The position numbers and the translations under genes were made by a program. Of a stretch of 9,944 nt of DNA, positions 1 to 6,746 are shown piece by piece. The notes under the pieces were generated by a model, which worked only from the letters and a program-made list of their open reading frames with translations, did not search any database and was not told the DNA's origin. How positions within the stretch are numbered: position 1 is the first letter of the stretch; every line of letters begins with the position of its first letter. The DNA is from an uncultured Chryseolinea sp. Its GTDB lineage: Bacteria > Bacteroidota > Bacteroidia > Cytophagales > Cyclobacteriaceae. Location: NCBI GenBank assembly GCA_946478915.1, contig CAMLER010000139.1:1-9944 (forward strand), read 5' to 3'.

Positions 1-1288
1 CTTCCTTTGGATTCATGCCATGTTCAATGTTGTGCATAACGGCTTCTACGACAACAATGGCATCATCCACCACAAGACCAATGGCGAGTACGAGCCCTAA
101 CAGGGATAAGACGTTCACCGAGAAACCCAGCAACGGAAAAATAATAAACGTTCCGATTAGCGAAACAGGAACGGTCAAGAGGGGAATGAGTGTAGCCCGC
201 CAATCTTGCAGGAATAAAAACACAACCACGATAACAAGAAAAACGGCCTCAAAAAGAGTGTGAATGATTTCCTCAATACCTACCGACACAGCTCGTGTGG
301 TATTTAGTGAAATATCATACTTCAAGTCTTCAGGAAAACGTGAACTCAATTCAGACATATTGCTTTGGACAAGGTCGGCAACTTCCAAAGCATTAGAGCC
401 TGGCATCTGGTATACGACGATCGTGCTAGCCGGCTTACCATTTAAACGACTAAATGAGTTATAATTTTCCATCCCCAATTCAAGTCGCGCTATATCTTTC
501 AGGCGGATGATTGAACCTCTTTCATCCGACTTCACGATGATATTCCCAAATTCTTCTTCTGTAACCAGACGCTCCTGCAACAACACGCTGTATGTATACT
601 CAACTCCTTTCGGTGAAGGTTGTGCACCAAATTTTCCACCTGGAGCAATCGCATTTTGCTTTTTTATCGCATTGGCCACATCGGTTACAGTAAGATTAAG
701 TTTCGTGAGTTGGTCAGGTTTGAGCCAAACCCGCATGGAATAGTCGGCCCCGCCAAATAGTATCACATCCCCGACACCTTTCAACCGTTTTAATTGATCG
801 ACGATATTGATATTAGCGTAGTTGTTCAGGAATAGACCGTCGTATGTTGAATCGGGTGACGACAGCGACACCAACATCAACGGGAACACTAGTGATTTCT
901 TGGTAGTCACGCCGTAAGCTTTTACTTCGTTAGGCATTTTCGCGCTTGCCTGAGATACCCGGTTCTGAGTGAGCATGTTCGCATTATCAAGGTCGGTTCC
1001 AACTTCAAACGATACCTGCAAGGTCAACGATCCATCTGCCGCATTAATAGATTTCATATACAGCATCTCCTCTACCCCATTAACCTGCTGTTCAATGGGT
1101 GTTGCTACAGCCTGCTCCACATTTACCGCATTGGCACCATTGAACAGAGTAGTAACCTGAACCATAGGGGGAGTAATTTCAGGATACTTCGAAATGGGAA
1201 TAGTAGTCAAGGTGATCAACCCCATTATGATCATCAGAATGGAAATTACCATCGCTACAATTGGCCTTCGTATGAAAAATTCACTCAT
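1..1288 (-). CDS. RND-family multidrug efflux pump, inner-membrane subunit (AcrB/MexB-like, HAE1), 3' part missing
   Basis: The reading frame is open from the ATG at 1288 to the left edge and gives the first 429 residues of a protein that is usually about 1,040 residues long. It starts MSEFFIRRPIVAMVISI, the usual RND opening with the first membrane helix at about residues 10-28, followed by the periplasmic porter domain. The visible end, GLVVDDAIVVVEAVMHN, is the TM4 signature. Asp408 and Asp409 correspond to the proton-relay pair Asp407/Asp408 of E. coli AcrB. Other family landmarks are PISKYPEITPP (about 31-41), GVGDVILFGG and FLFLQDWRATLIPLLTVPV. Family knowledge says it takes up drugs, detergents or similar compounds from the periplasm or membrane and exports them by proton antiport, as a trimer with the adaptor and an outer-membrane channel. 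It begins 16 bp after the adaptor gene, so the two are co-transcribed. Substrates cannot be inferred. The frame has no stops or shifts. Confidence 0.95.
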   Translation of the reverse strand, partial: MSEFFIRRPIVAMVISILMIIMGLITLTTIPISKYPEITPPMVQVTTLFNGANAVNVEQAVATPIEQQVNGVEEMLYMKSINAADGSLTLQVSFEVGTDLDNANMLTQNRVSQASAKMPNEVKAYGVTTKKSLVFPLMLVSLSSPDSTYDGLFLNNYANINIVDQLKRLKGVGDVILFGGADYSMRVWLKPDQLTKLNLTVTDVANAIKKQNAIAPGGKFGAQPSPKGVEYTYSVLLQERLVTEEEFGNIIVKSDERGSIIRLKDIARLELGMENYNSFSRLNGKPASTIVVYQMPGSNALEVADLVQSNMSELSSRFPEDLKYDISLNTTRAVSVGIEEIIHTLFEAVFLVIVVVFLFLQDWRATLIPLLTVPVSLIGTFIIFPLLGFSVNVLSLLGLVLAIGLVVDDAIVVVEAVMHNIEHGMNPKE

Positions 1289-1304
1289 GATATTACTTTC
1301 TGAA

Positions 1305-2471
1305 CTAGTTGGTCATCATTGACTTTTGAGCGTCATCCGGCCACTTCATTTCAACAGTTTCAATTTTTGAATCCGGCGTCAACGATGCTGTTCCTATTAC
1401 CGCTACCTTTTCTCCCTTCTTTAAACCTTTCGTTATTATCCAGGCGTCTCCAATCTTTGCTCCCGTTTCAACAATGTTTATTTTCAAGGTGCTGGAATCT
1501 GTTACCGTGAATACTTGTGCTAAGTTTTGCAATTGAACTACCGATCTTTGCGGCACCAGTACAGCGTTCGGATAGGTACTTAACAAAATGCGCGCTTTGA
1601 CAAATAAACCGGGACGCAACAGTTCTTGGGGATTGGGGAAACGTGCCTCTATAGTTAACGTCCCTGTTTTGGGATCGATTTCGCGATCGGCGAAGTTGAC
1701 CTCTCCTCTTTCACTATACAATGAGCCGTCGGCCAGAATAAGTTGAACATTTTTTTTAGCCGAATTCAATTCTTCTTTTGTCAGTCGGGCAATGCGCAAA
1801 TATTCCCGCTCGCTAATTTGAAATCGAATTCTAACGTTATCGATACTGGAAATCGTGGTGAGCACGGACGATGCCCCGGCGCGGCTTATATAGTCACCAA
1901 CCCTAACGTTAGAGATACCAACAATTCCATCAAATGGTGCATACACGCGGGTATACCCAAATTCAATTCTGGCATTTCGAAGCGATGCCTCTGAAGCATG
2001 GACTTGTGCTTGTGCTGCGTCAAACGCGGCGACTGCGTTGTCAAGATCTTTTTGGCTGAGCGCGTTAAGTTCAGTCAGAGGCTTAACCCTCCCCAGTTCA
2101 TTTTGTGCACGAACAAACTCTGTCTTAGCACGCGCGAGCTCATTGGCTTCACGGTCCACCCGAGTTTGGTATTGAGCATCATCGATAATATAAAGCTGGT
2201 CACCCTTTCTAACACGAGAACCTTCTTTAAAATTGACAGCAGTTACCCATCCCTCAACCCTCGATCGAATGTCTACGTCAGATTCGCCGTACACCTGTGC
2301 TACAAATTCTTCGTAAAGTGGAACATCATTTTCAACCGCCTTCACTACGTTCACTTTAACTGCCGCTATGCCTCCTGCCTCATTATTTTTTCTACAGGAC
2401 GCAGCTACAAGTACCACGGAAAGAATCAGTAAAACATTTTGTAGGCCGACGGTATTTCCATAAAGTTTCAT
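1305..2471 (-). CDS. RND efflux periplasmic adaptor (membrane fusion protein, AcrA/MexA-like lipoprotein)
   Basis: This 388-residue protein has the full adaptor length. The N-terminus has a hydrophobic stretch (about 12-24) ending in VAASC, so Cys26 is a likely lipidation site that anchors the protein to a membrane. The domain order fits the HlyD/AcrA family: first membrane-proximal strand (about 38-60), first lipoyl half (about 65-98, with VEGWVTAVNFKEGSRVRKGD), alpha-hairpin (about 100-168, rich in Ala, Glu and Arg), second lipoyl half (about 170-205, YAPFDGIVG and VGDYI), beta-barrel (about 210-300) and C-terminal membrane-proximal domain (about 300-375, with VLVPQRSVV). Its role is to join the inner-membrane pump encoded just downstream to an outer-membrane channel. 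The start is preceded by TTACACT and has no Shine-Dalgarno sequence. A terminator upstream separates it from the preceding gene, so the operon probably has its own promoter in 2472-2740. I could not identify that promoter with confidence. Confidence 0.95.
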   Translation of the reverse strand: MKLYGNTVGLQNVLLILSVVLVAASCRKNNEAGGIAAVKVNVVKAVENDVPLYEEFVAQVYGESDVDIRSRVEGWVTAVNFKEGSRVRKGDQLYIIDDAQYQTRVDREANELARAKTEFVRAQNELGRVKPLTELNALSQKDLDNAVAAFDAAQAQVHASEASLRNARIEFGYTRVYAPFDGIVGISNVRVGDYISRAGASSVLTTISSIDNVRIRFQISEREYLRIARLTKEELNSAKKNVQLILADGSLYSERGEVNFADREIDPKTGTLTIEARFPNPQELLRPGLFVKARILLSTYPNAVLVPQRSVVQLQNLAQVFTVTDSSTLKINIVETGAKIGDAWIITKGLKKGEKVAVIGTASLTPDSKIETVEMKWPDDAQKSMMTN

Positions 2472-2623
2472 AGTGTAAGCGATTCAAAAATGACGTTTAG
2501 AAAAGATTATCTATTTGAGTTATTAATCATTAGCGACTTCCATGAACTTCGCGGGTTACTTACAAACAAACCCCAAGAGTATTTCTGCATAAAAAAACCG
2601 TCAGCCATTTACGGATGAAAGCG

Positions 2624-2709
2624 TTCTCAGCAATTGTTGTGAGGTAAAGTAAAATCTATTTCCTAAGTTTTATTAAACGGTGGCGTCTATACAGAAGACT
2701 TGCTGAGAA
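2624..2709. repeat. 10-bp perfect inverted repeat enclosing a dispersed motif
   Basis: TTCTCAGCAA at 2624-2633 is exactly complementary to TTGCTGAGAA at 2700-2709, with 66 bp between them. Inside, near the right arm, lies ATTAAACGGTGGCGTCTAT (2672-2690). This matches 17 of 19 positions of a segment at 6524-6542 in another intergenic region. The arrangement resembles a small structured repeat or a decayed mobile element, but no transposase or target duplication was seen. It lies between the terminator and the adaptor gene, so an effect on operon expression is possible. Confidence 0.4.
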
Positions 2710-2748
2710 GATTTAGAAAAAGAATTATGAGAAGTATTATGGGATAAA

Positions 2749-2779
2749 AAAAGGTTCAAACTTTTTATTTGAACCTTTT
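2749..2779 (-). terminator. Intrinsic terminator of the small secreted-protein gene
   Basis: AAAAGGTTCAAA (2749-2760) and TTTGAACCTTTT (2768-2779) form a perfect 12-bp stem with a 7-nt loop. Read on the minus strand, the 3' arm runs into seven consecutive T residues, as expected of an intrinsic terminator. It begins 17 bp past the stop codon of the gene at 2796-3284. The run of T on the plus-strand side is only four bases, so termination should be mainly in the minus direction. It separates that gene from the efflux operon. Confidence 0.85.
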
Positions 2780-2795
2780 ATGGATTTAATGATGA

Positions 2796-3284
2796 CTAAT
2801 TTTTAACCAATACACTAACCGGAGCAGCAACTTTATTTTTCTTTGGTTTATCGTTCAAAAATTTGTAGAAAAATAACTTTATAGTTTCATGATCTGTCGT
2901 ATATGCTGTAACGCTCATGCCATCCGTAATAACGATGGCTGCATCTGACGTCTTTGCCGCTACAGAGGTTGGATCAAGCTTCAACCCAGTATCTGCTAAC
3001 GTTTCATAAGTACCATCCTCTTTGGCAATGTAAACAGGGAGTTTCAGTTTTCCATTTTCCACATCGACTTTTCCAACAAAACATTGACTGTAGCCGTCTT
3101 TGCGGATCGAAATAATGATCTCCTGTGTTCCATCAGGAATCGGTTTGGCACCACGCTCTCTGAATATTGTGTACCATTCACCATAACAATCCTTACTCGG
3201 CGAGGGAGGTTTGGTTTGCGACAATACAGGCGACGTGAGCAACAGCAGAACCATAGCTATCAAAGATTTTTTAAATTTTAACAT
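2796..3284 (-). CDS. Small secreted protein of unknown function
   Basis: I do not recognise this 162-residue protein. It has a clear signal peptide: MLKFKK, a hydrophobic core (about 8-21), and likely cleavage at VLS|Q after Ser22. The mature part begins with a Pro/Lys/Ser linker (about 23-31) and then a domain of about 110 residues predicted to be mostly beta-strand, with alternating hydrophobic residues (QEIIISIRKDG, KLKLPVYIA, AAIVITDG). It has two Cys, 33 and 68, which could form a disulfide after export. The C-terminus is Lys-rich. The frame can be extended to an ATG at 3317, but that would put 11 extra residues before the signal peptide. The ATG at 3284 shares the upstream sequence TTACACT with the adaptor gene and is preferred. 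It has its own terminator and lies downstream of the glycoside hydrolase gene with a 172-bp gap, so it is probably transcribed alone. Export to the periplasm or beyond is inferred; the role is unknown. Confidence 0.8.
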   Translation of the reverse strand: MLKFKKSLIAMVLLLLTSPVLSQTKPPSPSKDCYGEWYTIFRERGAKPIPDGTQEIIISIRKDGYSQCFVGKVDVENGKLKLPVYIAKEDGTYETLADTGLKLDPTSVAAKTSDAAIVITDGMSVTAYTTDHETIKLFFYKFLNDKPKKNKVAAPVSVLVKN

Positions 3285-3299
3285 AGTGTAAAAGTGTAA
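3285..3299 (-). promoter_or_regulatory. Tandem TTACACT repeat in front of the secreted-protein start
   Basis: On the minus strand the ATG at 3284 is directly preceded by TTACACTTTTACACT, a tandem pair of (T)TACACT units. The adaptor gene start at 2471 is also directly preceded by TTACACT, so both genes share the 10-mer TTACACTATG. It sits where a ribosome binding site would be but is not Shine-Dalgarno-like. This may be a lineage-specific initiation context or chance. It supports choosing 3284 over 3317 as the start. Confidence 0.3.
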
Positions 3300-3456
3300 G
3301 TTAAATATCAAGGACATTGAATTAAATCACGAATTTGAATTGTTATTGGACTTGGTGAATCCACTTTATTTGCAACGCTCATATCTTTCACTTGTAGGCG
3401 TCGTTCCTCCAGTCGATTTGTTTTTATCTTCGTGCCCGCCCTCCGTGTCATGACAT

Positions 3457-6222
3457 TTAGTTTAGCGTTTCCAGTGTCTCTTTCCTTATGTTTTCGACTT
3501 TTATTGTTTCGAATTCAGGAGCAAATGCAGCCTTCTTCCCAATTGCAAGAGCCTCGTCGGGATCGAGCGAGCCATAAAGATGAATGAGCTTTGCAACTAC
3601 ACCAGTCCAACCTGTTTGGTGACTTGCCCCAAGCCCGGCACCATTGTCGCCATGGAAGTACTCGTAAAAAAGAATGTTGTCAGACCAATGTGGATCTGTC
3701 TGAAATTTCTCCGACCCACCGAACACTGGACGCCGGCCATTTTCATCTCGAATGAAGATCCGCGTCAACCGGTCAGCGATTTCCTTACTGACCTCAAAGA
3801 GGTTCATCATGTTACCAGATCCGGTCGGGCATTCGATCTTGAAGTTATCACCATGGTACAGATAGAAATCCTGAAGCGCCCGGATGATCAGTGTGTTTAT
3901 CGGAAACCACACTGGTCCTCTCCAGTTCGAGTTGCCACCAAACATTCCGGTGTCGGATTCAGCCGGCAAATAGCCCACCCGATACTCCTGACCACCGGCA
4001 TGCAAAACGTAAGGATTTTGCTCGTGAAATTTGGAGATAGAGCGAATTCCATAGGGACCGAGGAATTCGTTCTCGTCAAGCATCTTCGTGAGCACGCGAC
4101 GAAGCCGCTCTGGATTAACAAGAGCAAGTATTCCCCGTTCTGCTACGCCTAAGTGCCCCGGCCCGGTAGGGTGAATAGTTTGCATTAGGTGCGGCATCCG
4201 GCGCATGCGTTCTTCTATCGCGGCCATTGCGCTGGGCACCACATCCCGCTGTTTTCTCTCAATTATTGTAGTAGCACATAGTGGCAGTAACCCCACTAAA
4301 GAACGCACCTTGAGTCGCGTGGCATTGCCATCCGGTAACCTCAGCAGATCGTAATAAAATCCATCTTCCTCATCCCACATACCGTCTTGACCTGCTCGGT
4401 TCATGGCAGAGGCGATATAACAGAAATGCTCAACGAATTTAACCACCATCTCCTCATAGACTTTGTCATATGCAGCCAGTTCAACTGCAAGTTCCAGCAT
4501 ATTTTGGCTAAACAATGCCATCCATGATGTGCCGTCTGCCTGTTCGAGATGGCCGCCAGTCGGAAGTGGAGCGCTACGGTCGAACACACCAATGTTGTCA
4601 AGTCCGAGGAAGCCACCCTCAAACACATTCTTACCAAACTTATCTTTGCGATTTACCCACCATGTAAAATTCAGCAGGAGTTTGTTAAATGCCTTTTTAA
4701 GAAAATCGATGTCAGGTTGACCGCTCAGCGCTTGCTCTGTACGATGCAGGAACAGCGTGGCAAAAGCGTGGACAGGCGGGTTTACATCACTAAAGTTCCA
4801 TTCATACGCTGGCATTTGGCCACTGGGATGAAGATATCTATGCAGAACCATGAGCTTCAATTGATCCTTGGCGAAGTCTGGGTCGACGATCATGATGGGT
4901 ATCGTATGAAAAGCCAAGTCCCATGCCGCGTACCATGGATATTCCCATTTATCTGGCATCGAAATAATATCTTCATTGAGCATATGGTACCAATCCGAGT
5001 TCCTGGAGTTACGGTAACCAGTATGCAATGGATTAGAGTTGTGTTCATCCAGCCAACTGTTACCGTCGAAGAAAAAATACTGCTTGCTCCAAAGCATGCC
5101 GGCAATAGCCTGGCGCATCACGTCAGCTGTATCTTTACTCACAGATGCAGGTGTTACGGACCTGTAAAAGTCATTGGCTTCACGAATCCTTTCAGAAAAG
5201 GTCTCATGAAATTGCTTTCCAAAAGCATTGCCCTTTGAACCGTTGGAACCGTTGGAAAGTCTAACGCATACCTCTGAACTTTTGCCTGCTTCTATTGACA
5301 AAAGATAGTGGGCCGCAACTTTGGTTCCCTTTTTTGCCGGGTTGACTGCGGCCTTAGATCCATTTATTATAAAATCATTAATCCCATCCTTGACAAAAGG
5401 ACTTTCATTTTTCTCACCTGGGAATAGCCGCTCATGATTGGTTTCGTTTTCGGTAAACAGTAGCGGTACCGTGCCTTCACAGGAAAAAATAAAGTTACCC
5501 AGCTTTGTATGTGCAGCTTCTACAATACTGTTGTTTGCTTTGGTATTGACTTGAGCGAGACTTGGCTTGCTGGCTGCTCTATGCGGCTCTGCTATCCACG
5601 ATGACCAGTCATTCCGGAACCAGAGTGTGGGCAGTATATGAAGTTCTGCTGTGTCCGGTCCCCTGTTGATCGCGGTGATCTTGACCAGGATATCTTCAGG
5701 TGCTGCTTTGGCGTACTCTATAAAAATGTCAAAGTAGCGGTCTTGATCAAAGATGCCAGTATCAAGCAACTCATATTCCATCTGCTGACGTGTACGCTGA
5801 GCATTTTTTTGAACAAGATCACTGTATGGATACGCGGCCTGCGGATATTTGTAAAGACATTTCATATAGGAATGCGTTGGCGTACTGTCGAGGTAGAAAT
5901 AGTACTCCTTAACGTCTTCGCCATGATTACCCTCAGCGTTCGTCAATCCAAAGAATCGCTCTTTAAGAATAGGGTCATTGCCATTCCAAAAAGCCAAGGC
6001 AAAACAAAGCAACTGCTTCTCATCAGAGATCCCGGCAATACCATCCTCACCCCAACGGTATGCGCGCGATCGCGCATGATCATGGGTGAAAAAATTCCAT
6101 GCATCACCGTTCTCACTATAGTCCTCCCGGACAGTTCCCCACTGACGATCACTTAAATAAGGTCCCCACTTTTTCCAGGGAGCTGTTTGTTCTCGCGCTT
6201 CCCTTAATCTTCGATTTTCCAT
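3457..6222 (-). CDS. Large GH63/MGH1-like glycoside hydrolase (putative glucosidase)
   Basis: The protein has 921 residues and no signal peptide (it starts MENRRLREAREQTAPWKKWG), so it is probably cytoplasmic. The N-terminal part (about 20-350) looks like a beta-rich domain. From about 360 to 890 it resembles the (alpha/alpha)6 barrel of clan GH-G (GH63 alpha-glucosidases and mannosylglycerate hydrolases). Landmarks are YPWYAAWDLAFHTIPIM (about 428-444), EWNFSDVNPPVHA (474-486), NSNWRGPVWFPIN (764-776) and FYEYFHGDNGAG (852-863), then a Trp-rich end (GWTGVVAKLI). By rough analogy with GH63 enzymes, Asp479 is my candidate general acid and Glu854 my candidate base; neither was checked by alignment. 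Proteins of this size are commonly annotated as glucosidase in bacteria, and a related uncharacterised protein exists in yeast. The substrate is unknown; an intracellular alpha-glucoside or compatible solute is possible. No sugar transporter or regulator lies beside it. Residues 323-332 (SNGSNGSKGN) come from a short DNA duplication. Confidence 0.85.
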   Translation of the reverse strand: MENRRLREAREQTAPWKKWGPYLSDRQWGTVREDYSENGDAWNFFTHDHARSRAYRWGEDGIAGISDEKQLLCFALAFWNGNDPILKERFFGLTNAEGNHGEDVKEYYFYLDSTPTHSYMKCLYKYPQAAYPYSDLVQKNAQRTRQQMEYELLDTGIFDQDRYFDIFIEYAKAAPEDILVKITAINRGPDTAELHILPTLWFRNDWSSWIAEPHRAASKPSLAQVNTKANNSIVEAAHTKLGNFIFSCEGTVPLLFTENETNHERLFPGEKNESPFVKDGINDFIINGSKAAVNPAKKGTKVAAHYLLSIEAGKSSEVCVRLSNGSNGSKGNAFGKQFHETFSERIREANDFYRSVTPASVSKDTADVMRQAIAGMLWSKQYFFFDGNSWLDEHNSNPLHTGYRNSRNSDWYHMLNEDIISMPDKWEYPWYAAWDLAFHTIPIMIVDPDFAKDQLKLMVLHRYLHPSGQMPAYEWNFSDVNPPVHAFATLFLHRTEQALSGQPDIDFLKKAFNKLLLNFTWWVNRKDKFGKNVFEGGFLGLDNIGVFDRSAPLPTGGHLEQADGTSWMALFSQNMLELAVELAAYDKVYEEMVVKFVEHFCYIASAMNRAGQDGMWDEEDGFYYDLLRLPDGNATRLKVRSLVGLLPLCATTIIERKQRDVVPSAMAAIEERMRRMPHLMQTIHPTGPGHLGVAERGILALVNPERLRRVLTKMLDENEFLGPYGIRSISKFHEQNPYVLHAGGQEYRVGYLPAESDTGMFGGNSNWRGPVWFPINTLIIRALQDFYLYHGDNFKIECPTGSGNMMNLFEVSKEIADRLTRIFIRDENGRRPVFGGSEKFQTDPHWSDNILFYEYFHGDNGAGLGASHQTGWTGVVAKLIHLYGSLDPDEALAIGKKAAFAPEFETIKVENIRKETLETLN

Positions 6223-6469
6223 ATTTTTTTACGGGTTATTAATGACGCAGCTTTTAATACACCCCTCTCACAAGCCATAGCACTACGTCCATTTCCGTGA
6301 TATTTTTCTTTCGGACGGTGGCGGCGTCGTACACATTCCCACCATATCATCCGGTTGCTTTCATGGACTTTAGTAATTTCAAATCTCCGGTCACATTATA
6401 ATTATTCGTTCAATCGATAATGTATAGTATCAGCCGAATACTTAAACTACGGTATTTGTAATGACTTCG

Positions 6470-6543
6470 AATAGACGTTAGCGTTCAATTTATGACGACT
6501 CGGTTGATCAATTCACTTCCCGAATTAAACGGCGTCGTCTATT
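6470..6543. repeat. Imperfect long inverted repeat with dispersed intergenic motif
   Basis: AATAGACG at 6470-6477 is the exact complement of CGTCTATT at 6536-6543. Extending inwards to 22 bp per arm, 16 of 22 positions still pair, giving a potential 74-nt hairpin. The right arm contains ATTAAACGGCGTCGTCTAT (6524-6542), matching 17 of 19 positions of 2672-2690. A similar TAGACG...CGTCTA pair occurs at 9771-9802. No U-run follows, so it is not a terminator. It could be an extragenic palindromic repeat, a recombination site or a structured RNA leader. Confidence 0.45.
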
Positions 6544-6712
6544 TGTATAATCTAAATTTATTCAACTTACAATCGAAAGGTTGAAATGCCTTGACTGTTT
6601 GGCACTATCGGCCTTCTCAATATCCCTGCATCTCTCTCGATAATTTAAGAGACCTCATGATCGATGGCATTATATCTTTCATTGTAGAAAACAATCCAAC
6701 GAATATTAGATC

Positions 6713-6724
6713 CACGTAAACGTG
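6713..6724. promoter_or_regulatory. Short perfect dyad upstream of the AI-2E fusion gene
   Basis: CACGT-AA-ACGTG is a perfect 5-bp dyad with a 2-bp centre. It ends 22 bp before the ATG at 6747, in the expected leader or promoter region. It could be an operator half-site pair or chance. No regulator gene is adjacent to support either view. Confidence 0.2.
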
Positions 6725-6746
6725 CGGGAGCTTTTAACAAGAAACT

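Larger units (their letters stand above)
2472..2795. other. Intergenic region upstream of the efflux operon
   Basis: This 324-bp stretch has no plausible gene. It should contain the promoter of the minus-strand adaptor-pump operon, but I found no convincing Bacteroidota promoter (TTG, about 19 bp, TANNTTTG) on that strand. It holds a 10-bp inverted repeat enclosing a copy of the intergenic motif, and the terminator of the gene at 2796-3284; both are listed separately. No regulator gene (TetR/AcrR type) lies next to the operon inside the window. Confidence 0.6.
6223..6746. other. 524-bp divergent intergenic region
   Basis: This region separates two divergently transcribed genes and should hold both promoters. 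No ORF of useful length is present on either strand. Near the plus-strand gene, TATCTTTC at 6673-6680 resembles the Bacteroidota -7 element (TANNTTTG) but lacks a TTG at the right distance, so I do not call it. It also contains the motif-bearing hairpin at 6470-6543, a related GC-rich stretch at 6311-6330 (with GGTGGCGGCGTCGT), and a 12-bp dyad at 6713-6724. Confidence 0.6.

Noticed and set aside
1998..2432. 144-residue open frame on the plus strand
   Set aside because: It is antisense to the adaptor gene, whose protein matches its family over its full length. The composition is atypical, rich in Cys and Phe.
3285..3317. Upstream ATG at 3317 as start of the small secreted protein
   Set aside because: It would add 11 residues before a well-formed signal peptide, and the ATG at 3284 has the same upstream context as the adaptor gene.
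3446..3455. TGTCATGACA palindrome directly downstream of the glycoside hydrolase stop
   Set aside because: A 10-bp palindrome is expected several times by chance in a window this size. It has no loop or T-run and no second copy was noticed.
3580..4152. 190-residue open frame on the plus strand
   Set aside because: It lies wholly inside the glycoside hydrolase gene on the opposite strand and its translation has no recognisable domain pattern. It is a frame shadow, like the other plus-strand frames at 4549-5238 and 5638-6156.
5236..5262. Repeated GAACCGTTG in the glycoside hydrolase gene
   Set aside because: It is a short in-frame duplication encoding the NGSNGS stretch, probably a loop. It is not a separate repeat element.
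6393..6423. ACATTAT/ATAATGT inverted repeat with a 17-nt spacer
   Set aside because: AT-rich 7-bp arms at this spacing are expected by chance in a 500-bp intergenic region, and nothing else supports a function.
6673..6680. TATCTTTC as a Bacteroidota -7 promoter element for the AI-2E fusion gene
   Set aside because: The last base differs from TANNTTTG and no TTG is found about 19-21 bp upstream, so the match is too weak to call.
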